Assembly (NCBI RefSeq): GCF_001428845.1
Contig: NZ_LMIU01000028.1
Span: forward strand, 1-64,000
From: Achromobacter sp. Root83
GTDB lineage: Bacteria; Pseudomonadota; Gammaproteobacteria; Burkholderiales; Burkholderiaceae_B
Direction: 5' to 3'
Length of the DNA stretch: 64,000 bases
A program made the translations under genes and the position numbers. Positions 44,611 through 53,674 of this stretch are shown here, piece by piece. The notes beneath the pieces are model-generated. The model was not told the DNA's origin, searched no databases, and was given only the letters and a program-made list of their open reading frames with translations. How positions within the stretch are numbered: the first letter of the stretch is position 1; every line of letters starts with the position of its first letter.

Positions 44611-44720
44611 GGCACGAGGACATCCAGATTTTGGAACTCCTCATGGTTGTTAAAATACGCCGACCCATAGTTTGCGGACCAGCAACAGCTCTTGAGTCCG
44701 ACGCGAACAGAGGTTCACAA

Positions 44721-46457
44721 ATGGCACAACACACTGCCCCCCGTCCACCTGGCCCGGCAAACGCTGCCGCCCGACAGCCGGCGCCGGCTCACCTGGCGGA
44801 AATGCTTGATAGCCTGAGCGACGGATTCATGTCGATAGACAAATCGTGGCGGTTCACGTATCTCAACAATACCGCTGAACGATACTTGCAGCAGGACCGG
44901 GAAAACTTGCTCGGACGCGATATATGGCAGTGCTACCCAGACCTGGTGAACTCCGGCTACTACAGAATCTACCAGCAGACGGCGGCAACTGGGCTGCCTG
45001 GTTGTCACACTGACTATTACGCCCCGCTCCGCACTTGGTTTGAAGCTCGCTCTTTTCGCCACGATGAAGGTATTACGGTGCTTTTTCGAGACGTCACGCG
45101 TGAGCACGAACATGCGGCGCAGTTGGAGTTCGAAGCCAGTCACGATTATCTGACGGGTTTGGCGAATCGCCGAAAATGCATGGAAGCACTCTCACATGCT
45201 GTCGCGCAGCGTCCTTTGCCGAGCACTCCGAATGGCGCTTGCGTTGCGGTGCTCTTCATCGACTTGGACCATCTGAAAGAAGTCAACGACGCGTTCGGCC
45301 ATGCCGTCGGCGATGAGCTGCTGCGCAATTTTGCGAAAAGGTTGAACGCAATTCTCGAACCCGCGTTTTTTGCCGCCCGCGTAGGAGGCGACGAGTTCGT
45401 TCTGTTGCTGCGCAATACCACCAAAAGCGCTGCGGAAGCGTGCGCACAGTCGGTGCTCGATGCGCTCGCAGTGCCGTTCGAAACGTGCGGTCGCGCCATC
45501 TCCCTGTCCGCCAGCGTGGGGATCGCTCTGCTGAGAGACGCCTCCGAATCGGCCGAGACATTGCTGAGCCGTGCCGACGCGGCGATGTACGCCGCAAAGT
45601 CATCTGGCGGGCTGCAAGTGCGCACGTATGACGCGGCGCTCGACCGGGGCGTGCGCGACCGTGTTGCCTTGCGCTCCGATCTCCGCGCGGCCTTCTCGGC
45701 GAACCAATTCGAGCTTCAATTCCAGCCTCAGATAGCACTGGCGGATGCCTCCTTGATCGGTGCTGAAGCGCTGCTCCGCTGGCGTCATCCTGAACGAGGC
45801 TTGCTGACGCCCGGCGCATTCCTGGACCTGTTGCTCGAGTCTCCCTATGAACGGGTTCTTGTCGAATGGCTGCTCAATGCCATTTGCCAGCATATCGCCG
45901 CGTGGCAAAAGGCGGGAGTCACCGTACCCCGTATCAGCCTTAATCTGTCTGCCCGGCAACTTCTCGATGTGGGACTGACGGAAAGGATTCTCGACATCGC
46001 GGACAGGCACGGCGTTTCCCCTGCCAAACTTGATGTCGAAATCACGGAGGACTGCCTGGTAAACGACATTGAAACGGCGACGTCTGTTCTTGCGGCGCTG
46101 AAGCAAGCTGGAATCGCGACATCGCTGGACGACTTCGGCGCTGGATACTCCAGCCTGAGCTATTTGGTCCGACTCCCTATTGATACGCTCAAGATTGACA
46201 GATCCTTTGTTCACGGCTTGGTGGCGTCAGAGAAGGCCTTGGCGGTAATTCGAGGCATCGTCAGTCTCGCCCGTTCGCTGGGCATGAAAACTATCGCCGA
46301 AGGGGTCGAGACCCAATACCAAGCCGATGAGATCAAGGACGCCGGATGCGACTCCATTCAGGGTTATCTGGTTAGCCGCCCGCTTGATGCGGAAGCCTTT
46401 TTGAAATTTTGCGGCGCGGCGCACGGTGCCCCCCTTGGGAACCAGCTCAAGAATTAG
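44721..46457 (+). CDS. PAS-GGDEF-EAL cyclic di-GMP signalling protein
   Basis: A 578-residue soluble protein with an N-terminal PAS domain (about 25-135), GGDEF domain (140-305; intact VGGDEF at 221-226) and EAL domain (320-570; EAL at 349-351). The EAL catalytic set is complete by eye: LNLSARQL, EITED, LDDFGAGYSSL, LKIDRSF, AEGVET and QGYLVS. The I-site position before GGDEF reads EPAF, so no RxxD. It may make and break cyclic di-GMP, with the PAS domain sensing redox or a small ligand. AGAGGT precedes the ATG. Base use is less GC-rich than the genes beyond 46.6 kb. Confidence 0.9.
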   Translation: MAQHTAPRPPGPANAAARQPAPAHLAEMLDSLSDGFMSIDKSWRFTYLNNTAERYLQQDRENLLGRDIWQCYPDLVNSGYYRIYQQTAATGLPGCHTDYYAPLRTWFEARSFRHDEGITVLFRDVTREHEHAAQLEFEASHDYLTGLANRRKCMEALSHAVAQRPLPSTPNGACVAVLFIDLDHLKEVNDAFGHAVGDELLRNFAKRLNAILEPAFFAARVGGDEFVLLLRNTTKSAAEACAQSVLDALAVPFETCGRAISLSASVGIALLRDASESAETLLSRADAAMYAAKSSGGLQVRTYDAALDRGVRDRVALRSDLRAAFSANQFELQFQPQIALADASLIGAEALLRWRHPERGLLTPGAFLDLLLESPYERVLVEWLLNAICQHIAAWQKAGVTVPRISLNLSARQLLDVGLTERILDIADRHGVSPAKLDVEITEDCLVNDIETATSVLAALKQAGIATSLDDFGAGYSSLSYLVRLPIDTLKIDRSFVHGLVASEKALAVIRGIVSLARSLGMKTIAEGVETQYQADEIKDAGCDSIQGYLVSRPLDAEAFLKFCGAAHGAPLGNQLKN

Positions 46458-46662
46458 ACATGGATGGCCTGTCATCGGGGCTCTTGCGTTCCCACGCATC
46501 CAATTGCGCGGTCCACGCCCAGGCCGCCTGTCATGTCGCGTATCCGGGCGCAGGCGTCAAGCGGTCTGTACACGTTGTCTGGCGCCGCACACGTGCCCCG
46601 AACTAGAATCTCTCCTCCACATTCCCATCTAGGCGGCCCGAGCGGCGGCCGCTGGTATCCCC

Positions 46663-48735
46663 ATGGCCCACAAGCCCGCACCGCCAAACCCGAAGGCAGG
46701 CAAGCTTTCCCTTCCTGAGGCCCTGCAACAGGCCCACGCCCACTGGAACGCCGGACAGGCTACCCAGGCCGAGACAATGTGCCGCCGCATCCTCGCCGCA
46801 TCGCCCGGACAGGCCGACGCGTCACACCTCCTGGGCTTGATCGCACACGCCTACGGCAAGCCGGCGCTCGCGCTTGATCTGCTGCGTCAGGCATGCCGGG
46901 CAAGCTCCGCGCCAGCGGGCTATTTCGGCAATCTGGCCGAGATCTGCCGTCAGCAGGGCCTGCTGGCAGAGGGCGAGGCCGCCGCGCGGCAGGCCACGCA
47001 GCGTGATCCCGGGCTGGTCATGGCGTGGAATAACCTGGGGATCATCCTGCAGGAAGCCGGGCGCCACGCCGACAGCGTCATTTGCCTGGAGCAGGTGGTG
47101 GAAATTCATCCGCACAGCCCGGAAGCGCGCAATAACCTCGGCAACTCGTACGTGGGCATGAACCGCCTGCAGGATGCGCGCGAGCAGTATGCCCGGGCCC
47201 TGTCCATACGGGACGACTACGCTGAAGCCCACAGCAACCTCGCTTTCGTGCTGGGCGAGCTGGGCGAATATGACGCGGCGGCAAGCGCTGCGCAACGCGC
47301 CATCGAATGCGGCCCGCGCCTGGCCAACGCCTACCTCAATCTTGCCGGCATCGAAGCCGCGCGGTCGCGGCCGCACGAGGCGCTGCGCTGGGTCGAGGCC
47401 CTGCTGGCTTTCCTGCCGGCCCATCCCACAGCGCTGGAACTGCGGGCGCGCCTGCGGGGCGAATCCGGATCGGCAAATGCCATGGCCGGCACGCTGATCC
47501 ACGCGGCGCCGCATCAGGCGCGGGCCGAGAACGAGGGCAAGGGCGGCACTGATGCCAGGCCCGCGGCCGGCGCCATCCCGCCGGACCCGCATGATTTGGC
47601 TCGCCGCGCCACCGGGCTGCTGACGCATCGGCAGTACGCCAAAGCCGAGCGACTCCTCCGCGCCCACATCGAGCCTCGCGGCGCACCGGCCGCGCTGTGG
47701 CGGCTTCTCGGCTTGGCGGTGAAGTATCAAGGGCGGGTCAAGGAAGCGACCGAAATCCAGACGATGCTCGCCGCAACCATGCCGGGCGACCTGTCAGCAC
47801 GCTTTGACCTTGCCGAGACACTCTTGCTGCAAGGCGATTTCGAGCGGGGCTGGACAGAATACCGATGGCGGTACAGCCTTGCCCACACTGCCGCCCTGGA
47901 TCGCAAGGTCCAGCGGCCACGCTGGAGCGGGGGCCGCATCGCTGGCCGCACGCTGCTCATTCATGACGAACAGGGTTACGGCGACACGCTGCAGTTCATA
48001 CGCCTGGTCAGCGCGGCCCGGGCCCGCAGCGGCGCGCGCGTCGTGCTGGAAGTGCATTCCGACCTGCTGCCGATCGCCCGCCGCCTTGTGGGCTCGGACG
48101 CCTTCCCGCGCGGCCAGGTCCCGCCGCCGTTCGACGAGCACTGCGAATTGATGTCCCTGCCCATGGCGATTGGCCTGCGCATGGCCGACCTGCCCGGCCA
48201 AGTCGGCTACCTGTCGGCCGACGAAAGCCGCGTGGCGAAATGGCGGCAGCGGCTTGCCGGCTTGCCGCGGCCTTGGGTGGCACTGGCCTGGGCCGGCAGA
48301 CCCACGCATTCCAACGATGCCAACCGGTCTCTCGCCTTGGCAGACATGGCGCCGTTGGCCTTGCCCGGGATAACGTATCTCGCCATCCAGAAAGGGCCGG
48401 CGGCATCCCAGGCCGCCGCACCCCCACCCGGCATGAACATCGTGCCGCTGGACGCGCAGATCGCCGATTTCGAGGACACCGCCGCCATCCTGTCCCTCGC
48501 CGACCTGCTTATCTCGGTCGACTCGGCACCCGTACATCTGGCGGGTGGATTGAATCGTCCCGCATGGGTGTTGCTGCCATTTCTGCCCGACTGGCGCTGG
48601 TTGTTGCACCGGCCCGACACGCCCTGGTATCCGTCGCTGCGGCTGTTTCGCCAACCCGCGCCCGGCGATTGGAAGACAGTGCTGCACGACGTCGGCCAGG
48701 CCCTGGCAACGCACTTTCCGCGCTATCGGCCCTGA
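46663..48735 (+). CDS. TPR-repeat protein with glycosyltransferase-9-like C-terminal domain
   Basis: A 690-residue protein. Residues about 15-265 and again 305-385 hold TPR helices (e.g. AWNNLGIILQEAGRHADSVI, EARNNLGNSYVGMNRLQDA). The C-terminal 300 residues (from GRTLLIHDEQGYGDTLQFIR to SVDSAPVHLAGGL) look like the GT-B-type domain of heptosyltransferase or TPR-linked O-linked transferase-like proteins found in surface-glycan and flagellin-modification loci. There is no signal peptide. Donor and acceptor are unknown. No glycan genes are adjacent, which is unusual for this type. Confidence 0.8.
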   Translation: MAHKPAPPNPKAGKLSLPEALQQAHAHWNAGQATQAETMCRRILAASPGQADASHLLGLIAHAYGKPALALDLLRQACRASSAPAGYFGNLAEICRQQGLLAEGEAAARQATQRDPGLVMAWNNLGIILQEAGRHADSVICLEQVVEIHPHSPEARNNLGNSYVGMNRLQDAREQYARALSIRDDYAEAHSNLAFVLGELGEYDAAASAAQRAIECGPRLANAYLNLAGIEAARSRPHEALRWVEALLAFLPAHPTALELRARLRGESGSANAMAGTLIHAAPHQARAENEGKGGTDARPAAGAIPPDPHDLARRATGLLTHRQYAKAERLLRAHIEPRGAPAALWRLLGLAVKYQGRVKEATEIQTMLAATMPGDLSARFDLAETLLLQGDFERGWTEYRWRYSLAHTAALDRKVQRPRWSGGRIAGRTLLIHDEQGYGDTLQFIRLVSAARARSGARVVLEVHSDLLPIARRLVGSDAFPRGQVPPPFDEHCELMSLPMAIGLRMADLPGQVGYLSADESRVAKWRQRLAGLPRPWVALAWAGRPTHSNDANRSLALADMAPLALPGITYLAIQKGPAASQAAAPPPGMNIVPLDAQIADFEDTAAILSLADLLISVDSAPVHLAGGLNRPAWVLLPFLPDWRWLLHRPDTPWYPSLRLFRQPAPGDWKTVLHDVGQALATHFPRYRP

Positions 48736-48811
48736 GCAGACGGACGCAGCCGGCTGCCATGCCGGCGTGCCCAGCCGTGACAAGCGAAAAATAGGCCTGA
48801 GGTTGTGATCC

Positions 48812-48836
48812 GGCAGAGAGGCCTGGCCTCTCTGCC
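48812..48836. terminator. 12-bp perfect hairpin between convergent genes
   Basis: GGCAGAGAGGCC (48812-48823) and GGCCTCTCTGCC (48825-48836) form an almost continuous palindrome in the 126-base gap between the convergent TPR and sulfatase genes. No T-run follows on either strand, so it is a strong hairpin that may block read-through both ways. Confidence 0.5.
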
Positions 48837-48861
48837 CGTCCAGTGCCCAGGAATGCCGATA

Positions 48862-50523
48862 TCAGTTGCCGGAAGGCAATGAAAGCTTGAAGCCGTCCTT
48901 GGCCAGGCTTTCCCGGATGTACTGGAACCGCTCGTATTCAGACAACGTCAGCGGTCCGTCATAGCCTTCGCTCTGCATCTTGCGAGGCGGGTAATCGATG
49001 TAAGTCTTCATCAGCGGGGCGACGGCATCGTTGATCATGACCATCGTCCAGGTCCGCTCCGTGACGTTGCTCATGAAGATGTCATAGCGCTCCTGCGGAT
49101 CGGCCCAAAGGTCGAATACCTGCGGCACGGTCGCGACATAGGACTGCGGTCCCTTCCAGCCCAGGTTCGTATCCACCGCCAGCCCGCCGGTCACCGCGCC
49201 ATCGTCACCACGCAGATTGAACACTGCCTTGTAATTGGCGACGCGCACCGCGCCGGGCGACAGTTCGTTCTCGGTGAAGTAGAACCAGGACTTGCGATCG
49301 CACTTTCCGGCGCCGAAGAAAACAGGCGACATGTCGTAGCTGTCGAAGATGATCGGCTTGTTTTCCCGATCATTCGTGGGCAGCTTCACGCCTGCGATCG
49401 CGGCAAACGTCGCCATCAGGTCCAGGCCACCGACCAGGCTGTGGTCCTTGGACCCGGCCGCGATCTTGCCCGGCATCCATGCGATTGCCGGCACCCGGTT
49501 GCCGCCTTCGCGCACAGTGCCCTTGGTGCCGCGCAGCGGCGTGTAGCCCGCATCGGGGTAGACGTCCTGCCAGGCGCCGTTGTCCGTCGTGTAGAACACC
49601 AGGGTGTTCTTGTCCAGGCCCAGCTCGCGGATCTTGTCCATGATGCGACCGATGCGTGCGTCCAGCTCCACGACCGAATCCGCATACTTGCTCTTGGACA
49701 TGGACTTGTGGATGTAGTCCGGATCCGGCATGTTGGGCTGGTGCACCTTCATGAAGTTGATGCTCATGAAGAACGGCTGCTCGGACTTCGCGTTGCGGTC
49801 AAGGTAGTCGAGCGACGCCTTTTCCACGTAGCGGTCAAAGAACGGAATGCCCACGACGCCTTCACGGCCGTTCACAATCGGCGTATCGACATACTGGCCG
49901 TTGATCTTGAATTCCTCGCGCGGCTTTTCACCCGCGTTGCCGGACAGCGCGCCCTTCGTGACCCGCTGGAACATTTCCCGCACGTCGGCGGGCATGTCCG
50001 GGAACCACGTAGGATCGGCGTAGGTGTAGGCATTCAGGTGATAAAGGCCGGCGTACTTCATTTCGTCGTAGCCCTGGGCGTTGGGCAGCGCATAGTCCGC
50101 TTCGCCCAGGTGCCATTTGCCCGTGAAGAACGTCTTGTAGCCGGCCGTCTTCAGCACCGAGCCAAGTGTCCATTCCGCAGCGGGCAAGCCGCCGCCCTGG
50201 CCTTGGAAAGCCACGGTCGTCATGCCGCTGCGGTTTGGAATGCGGCCGGTCTGCATTGCGGCACGGCCGGGAGTGCAGCTTGGTTGCGCGTAAAACGAAA
50301 AAAAGGTCATGCCTTCGCTCGACAGCCGGTCGATATTGGGTGTGGGCATGCCGCGCCCGATGCCTCCGCCATATGGGCCGAGGTCGCCCAGGCCGGTGTC
50401 GTCGGACACTAGCAGGATGATGTTGGGTTTGCGCTGGTCCTGCGCGGCAGCCGGTGCGCAGATTGCCGCGCCAGCCAGGAAAAGAACCGCGGCACCGCAA
50501 GTGAGAGTTCGTTTAGTCGCCAT
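48862..50523 (-). CDS. exported arylsulfatase (type I, formylglycine-dependent)
   Basis: A 553-residue sulfatase. A signal peptide (LTCGAAVLFLAGAAICAPAA, then AQ) is followed by the metal-binding IILLVSDDTGLGDLGPYGG. The active-site signature is SCTPGRAAMQTGR with Cys83 as the residue to be turned into formylglycine; CxPxR is met, with Gly where Ser is most common. It cleaves sulfate esters, substrate unknown, in the periplasm or outside. GGAG lies 9 bases before the ATG at 50523. Divergent from a formylglycine-generating enzyme gene 585 bases away, which should mature it. Confidence 0.92.
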   Translation of the reverse strand: MATKRTLTCGAAVLFLAGAAICAPAAAQDQRKPNIILLVSDDTGLGDLGPYGGGIGRGMPTPNIDRLSSEGMTFFSFYAQPSCTPGRAAMQTGRIPNRSGMTTVAFQGQGGGLPAAEWTLGSVLKTAGYKTFFTGKWHLGEADYALPNAQGYDEMKYAGLYHLNAYTYADPTWFPDMPADVREMFQRVTKGALSGNAGEKPREEFKINGQYVDTPIVNGREGVVGIPFFDRYVEKASLDYLDRNAKSEQPFFMSINFMKVHQPNMPDPDYIHKSMSKSKYADSVVELDARIGRIMDKIRELGLDKNTLVFYTTDNGAWQDVYPDAGYTPLRGTKGTVREGGNRVPAIAWMPGKIAAGSKDHSLVGGLDLMATFAAIAGVKLPTNDRENKPIIFDSYDMSPVFFGAGKCDRKSWFYFTENELSPGAVRVANYKAVFNLRGDDGAVTGGLAVDTNLGWKGPQSYVATVPQVFDLWADPQERYDIFMSNVTERTWTMVMINDAVAPLMKTYIDYPPRKMQSEGYDGPLTLSEYERFQYIRESLAKDGFKLSLPSGN

Positions 50524-51108
50524 CTTCAACTCCGCTGTGTGAGAGTTAAATCAACCGCACGAACCTGCAAACCGTGCGGTTCACATTGGCCTACGTACTG
50601 GGGGTAACTCAAGCCCGTGAGGACGTGGCGTCCGAGGACTCGATCGGAAGTAATGTTCATCGCCCACCTGATCATGTCAATGGAAATTTACGACGTTCAA
50701 GAACTTTTTCGCGCGCCTGGTTCGCGCAGACCAGAGCATCCGCACTGGCGGTCAAGCAGGGTGTACGGGATGGCCAACGTCGTTGATTCGTTGCGGACGT
50801 ATGGCGGTTTGCAGGCGGCGCGAGGCTGGGCGAAAGTCATTGCGTGCGCGGCGCCGGGCGCCCCGCGAAATGACGCGGCAGGCACACCCCGTGCAGTTGC
50901 ACTAGCGCAGTTGCGTTTTGCCCGGTTGCCACATCCGTGCTTATATTCTCCAACCCGTCGCAGCGCGGCACTTTGCGAGGCGCTCCCGGGGGGCCGCGCT
51001 CAAACTCCATAACGCAGCCAACTGAAATGGGCTCGTGCTGAGATCATCAGCGCTCTACAACCTTAGTTGCCGAGACATTGCAGTTTCAATGCCGCGACGG
51101 AGATATCC
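50524..51108. other. 585-base divergent intergenic region of the sulfatase module
   Basis: No convincing gene: the longest open frame (50617-51012) has shadow-like composition and no ribosome site. One weak promoter-like pair, TTGCCC (50918-50923) and TATATT (50942-50947) with 18-base spacing, points toward the FGE gene. The length is large for this compact DNA, so regulatory sites for both sides may lie here. Confidence 0.4.
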
Positions 51109-52251
51109 GTGAAAAAGCAGACCAAGATGGGATTGGTGGTGGCGGCGATGCTGGCTGCGTCTGGCGCCGTCGGCGCCTACGTCGCGGTAACGGCGGCGCC
51201 CGAGCGCGCGCCCACCATCAAGCTCGGGGACGGCAAAGAAGGGCCAATGGGAATGGCCTGGATACCCGGCGACGAATTTCTCATGGGCAACGACCATCAG
51301 ATGTCGCAACCCAACGAGCGACCGGCGCACAAGGTGCGCGTCAGTGGATTCTGGATGGACGTGCACGACGTCACGAACGCGCAGTTCCGACGCTTTGTCG
51401 AGGCGACCGGCTACGTCACGACGGCCGAGCGGAAGCCGCGCTGGGAAGACTTGCGCGCACAGCTTCCGCCCGGCACGCAGCGTCCCGACGACAGCGCGCT
51501 GCAGGCGGGAGCCATGGTGTTCGTCGGCACGGAAGCCGAGGTCTCGCTGCGCGACTATTCGCGCTGGTGGCGCTTCGTGCCCGGCGCCGACTGGCGGCAT
51601 CCGGCGGGGGCCGGAAGCAATATCGACGGCAAGGAAGAACATCCCGTCGTCCAGGTGTCGTACGAAGACGCCCAGGCGTACGCCAAGTGGGCCGGCAAGC
51701 GGCTGCCGACCGAGGCTGAGTGGGAGTTCGCCGCACGCGGCGGGCTGGCGCAGGCCACCTATAGCTGGGGCAACGAACTGCTGCCGCAGGGCAAACCCAT
51801 GGCGAACATCTGGGATACCCGGCAGCCGCAGCCGTTTCCGGTCGTCAAGGACGAAAAGGTGCAGGTCGGCACCACGCCGGTGGGTAGCTTTCCTCCCAAC
51901 GGATATGGTTTGTACGACATGGCTGGAAACGTCTGGCAGTGGGCGTCCGACTGGTACCGCGCGGACGCCTTCAAGGTTCAGGCGCAATATCGCCAGACGC
52001 CGCAGGATCCCGCGGGCCCGGCCGACAGCTTCGACCCCGACGACGGCGGCACGCCCGTGTCGGCGCCCAAACGCGTGACCCGGGGCGGGTCCTTTCTGTG
52101 CAGCGACACCTACTGCATCAGCTACCGCGCCAGCGCGCGGCGCGGCACGGATCCGCTCAATCCCATGTCGCATATCGGCTTTCGGACGGTGATGACCCCG
52201 CAGCAATGGAAGGCGGCGCAGGCCATGCAGGGCAGCGTTGCCAGCCGCTGA
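51109..52251 (+). CDS. formylglycine-generating enzyme family protein, membrane-anchored or exported
   Basis: A 380-residue FGE/SUMF1-fold protein that oxidises the sulfatase Cys to formylglycine. The fold (about 45-370) shows MAWIPGDEFLMGND, WDVHDVTNAQF-like WMDVHDVTNAQFRRFVEATG, RLPTEAEWEFAARGG and GNVWQWASDWY. The copper-binding active-site pair is kept: Cys331 and Cys336 in GGSFLCSDTYC, spaced as in human FGE. Residues 7-29 are a hydrophobic signal or anchor (MGLVVAAMLAASGAVGAYVA), so it is placed at or outside the membrane. The start is a GTG with GGAG 8 bases upstream. A HAD lipoprotein gene follows after 78 bases. Confidence 0.88.
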   Translation: MKKQTKMGLVVAAMLAASGAVGAYVAVTAAPERAPTIKLGDGKEGPMGMAWIPGDEFLMGNDHQMSQPNERPAHKVRVSGFWMDVHDVTNAQFRRFVEATGYVTTAERKPRWEDLRAQLPPGTQRPDDSALQAGAMVFVGTEAEVSLRDYSRWWRFVPGADWRHPAGAGSNIDGKEEHPVVQVSYEDAQAYAKWAGKRLPTEAEWEFAARGGLAQATYSWGNELLPQGKPMANIWDTRQPQPFPVVKDEKVQVGTTPVGSFPPNGYGLYDMAGNVWQWASDWYRADAFKVQAQYRQTPQDPAGPADSFDPDDGGTPVSAPKRVTRGGSFLCSDTYCISYRASARRGTDPLNPMSHIGFRTVMTPQQWKAAQAMQGSVASR

Positions 52252-52329
52252 ACACGCGCTGCATCGTAGCGGTGCATAGGCCGGCGGTCTGGTGGAACCC
52301 GCGCGCCATGGGCGTACAAGGAGAGCGTC

Positions 52330-53358
52330 ATGCAGCCTTCAATCGAAAACCCAGCCGTGCGGCGCTGGTTCGCGTGGGTCTGGCTTTGCGTCGTATTCCT
52401 GCTGGCCGGATGTGCCGCGTCCGACCACCAGAAGCATCTGGAGCTTGCTACGTGGGCCGACGGACCTTCCCGCACCGCCATCGTCGCATTCGTGAAAACC
52501 GTCACTGACCCCGCCAGCCCGGACTTCGTTCCGGCCGAGGATCGCATTGCCGTATTCGATAACGACGGCACGCTGTGGAGCGAGAAGCCGATCTACTTCC
52601 AGGTGATGTTCTCCATGGACCAAGTGCACGCGCTGGCGCCATCGCACCCCGACTGGTACGCCCGGCAGCCCTTCATGGCGGTGCTGCAGGGCGACACCGC
52701 AGCCGTCGCTGCGTCCGGCGAACGCGGCCTCATGGAGATCGTGTTCGCGACCAACACCGGCATGACTGTGGACCAGTACACGCAGCGCGTTGACCACTGG
52801 CTGGAAACCGCACGCCATCCGCGCACCAAGCTGCCCTACAACAGCATGACATATGTGCCGATGCGGGAATTGCTGGATTACCTGCGTGCCAACGGTTTCA
52901 GGACCTACATCGTGTCGGGCGGCGAAACGGAGTTCATGCGCGCGTGGACGCAAAAGGCCTATGGCATTCCGCCGGAGCAGGTCATTGGCACCGCGTTCGG
53001 CACCCAGTTCGAAGCCAACGGCGGCACATATCAGCTCATGCGCCTTCCCAAGCTGGACTTCAACGATGATGGTCCCGGCAAACCGGTAGCCATCCAGCGT
53101 CACATCGGCAAGCGCCCGATCATGGCGTTTGGCAACTCCGACGGCGACCTGCAGATGCTGCAGTGGACCGCGGCCGGCCCCGGCAAGCGCTTCAGCGGCA
53201 TCGTCCACCACACCGACGCCAAACGCGAATGGGCCTACGACAGGGATTCGAGCGTCGGCCGTCTGGACAAGGCCTTGGACGAGGCGCGCGCCAAAGGCTG
53301 GACGGTGGTGGACATGGAGAAGGAGTGGACGCGGATCTATGCGCAGGAATGGCCCTGA
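52330..53358 (+). CDS. HAD-superfamily phosphatase, predicted lipoprotein
   Basis: A 342-residue HAD hydrolase. The N-terminus has a hydrophobic signal ending in a lipobox (VFLLAGCAAS, Cys29), so it is an envelope lipoprotein. Motif I is VFDNDGTLW (DxD nucleophile), motif II TYIVSGG and motif IV GNSDGD; it resembles SerB-like phosphatases with DNDGTLWxE. Substrate unknown. It follows the FGE gene with GGAG before the ATG, so sulfatase, FGE and phosphatase may act together on sulfated/phosphorylated compounds outside the cytoplasm. Confidence 0.88.
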   Translation: MQPSIENPAVRRWFAWVWLCVVFLLAGCAASDHQKHLELATWADGPSRTAIVAFVKTVTDPASPDFVPAEDRIAVFDNDGTLWSEKPIYFQVMFSMDQVHALAPSHPDWYARQPFMAVLQGDTAAVAASGERGLMEIVFATNTGMTVDQYTQRVDHWLETARHPRTKLPYNSMTYVPMRELLDYLRANGFRTYIVSGGETEFMRAWTQKAYGIPPEQVIGTAFGTQFEANGGTYQLMRLPKLDFNDDGPGKPVAIQRHIGKRPIMAFGNSDGDLQMLQWTAAGPGKRFSGIVHHTDAKREWAYDRDSSVGRLDKALDEARAKGWTVVDMEKEWTRIYAQEWP

Positions 53359-53390
53359 TGACCACGGCCAATCCAGCTTGCTCCATCATT

Positions 53391-53560
53391 GATGCCGTCG
53401 CCAGCAGGCATATGCGAACGGCTGCTTCCGGCTGCGCTTCCCGGGAGGCACGACGGTCACCTGGAAGTTCGCCAAGGACGGCGAGGCGCTGGAGATCACG
53501 CCGCAAGGACGGTTGACGCTGGGTTCGGCGCAGCAGGAGCTGCAGGCTGCACTGGCATGA
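53391..53560 (+). pseudogene. remnant of a LysR-family regulator (effector-domain scrap)
   Basis: An open stretch without a start codon reads QQAYANGCFRLRFPGG, TVTWKFAKDGEALEITPQG and LTLGSAQQELQAALA before TGA. This is the RxRFPxGxxxxWxFxxxGxALxVxxxGxLTLxxxxxxxxAAL pattern of many LysR effector domains. DNA-binding part and C-terminus are missing. The 316-base gap from 53359 to 53674 holds only this scrap and no other feature. Confidence 0.55.
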
Positions 53561-53674
53561 CTAGGTATGCGATGCTTAGCAACGTGTTCAGCGTGGGTTA
53601 ACAATCCTCTGCATGTGCCTCCTGGCCGCGTGGGCCCGTTAAAATCCCGCAACCACTTCCACATCCTTCCCGGC

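Noticed and set aside
50617..51012. 131-codon open frame in the sulfatase/FGE gap
   Set aside because: No ribosome site, Arg/Pro-rich and unlike any family; treated as noncoding.
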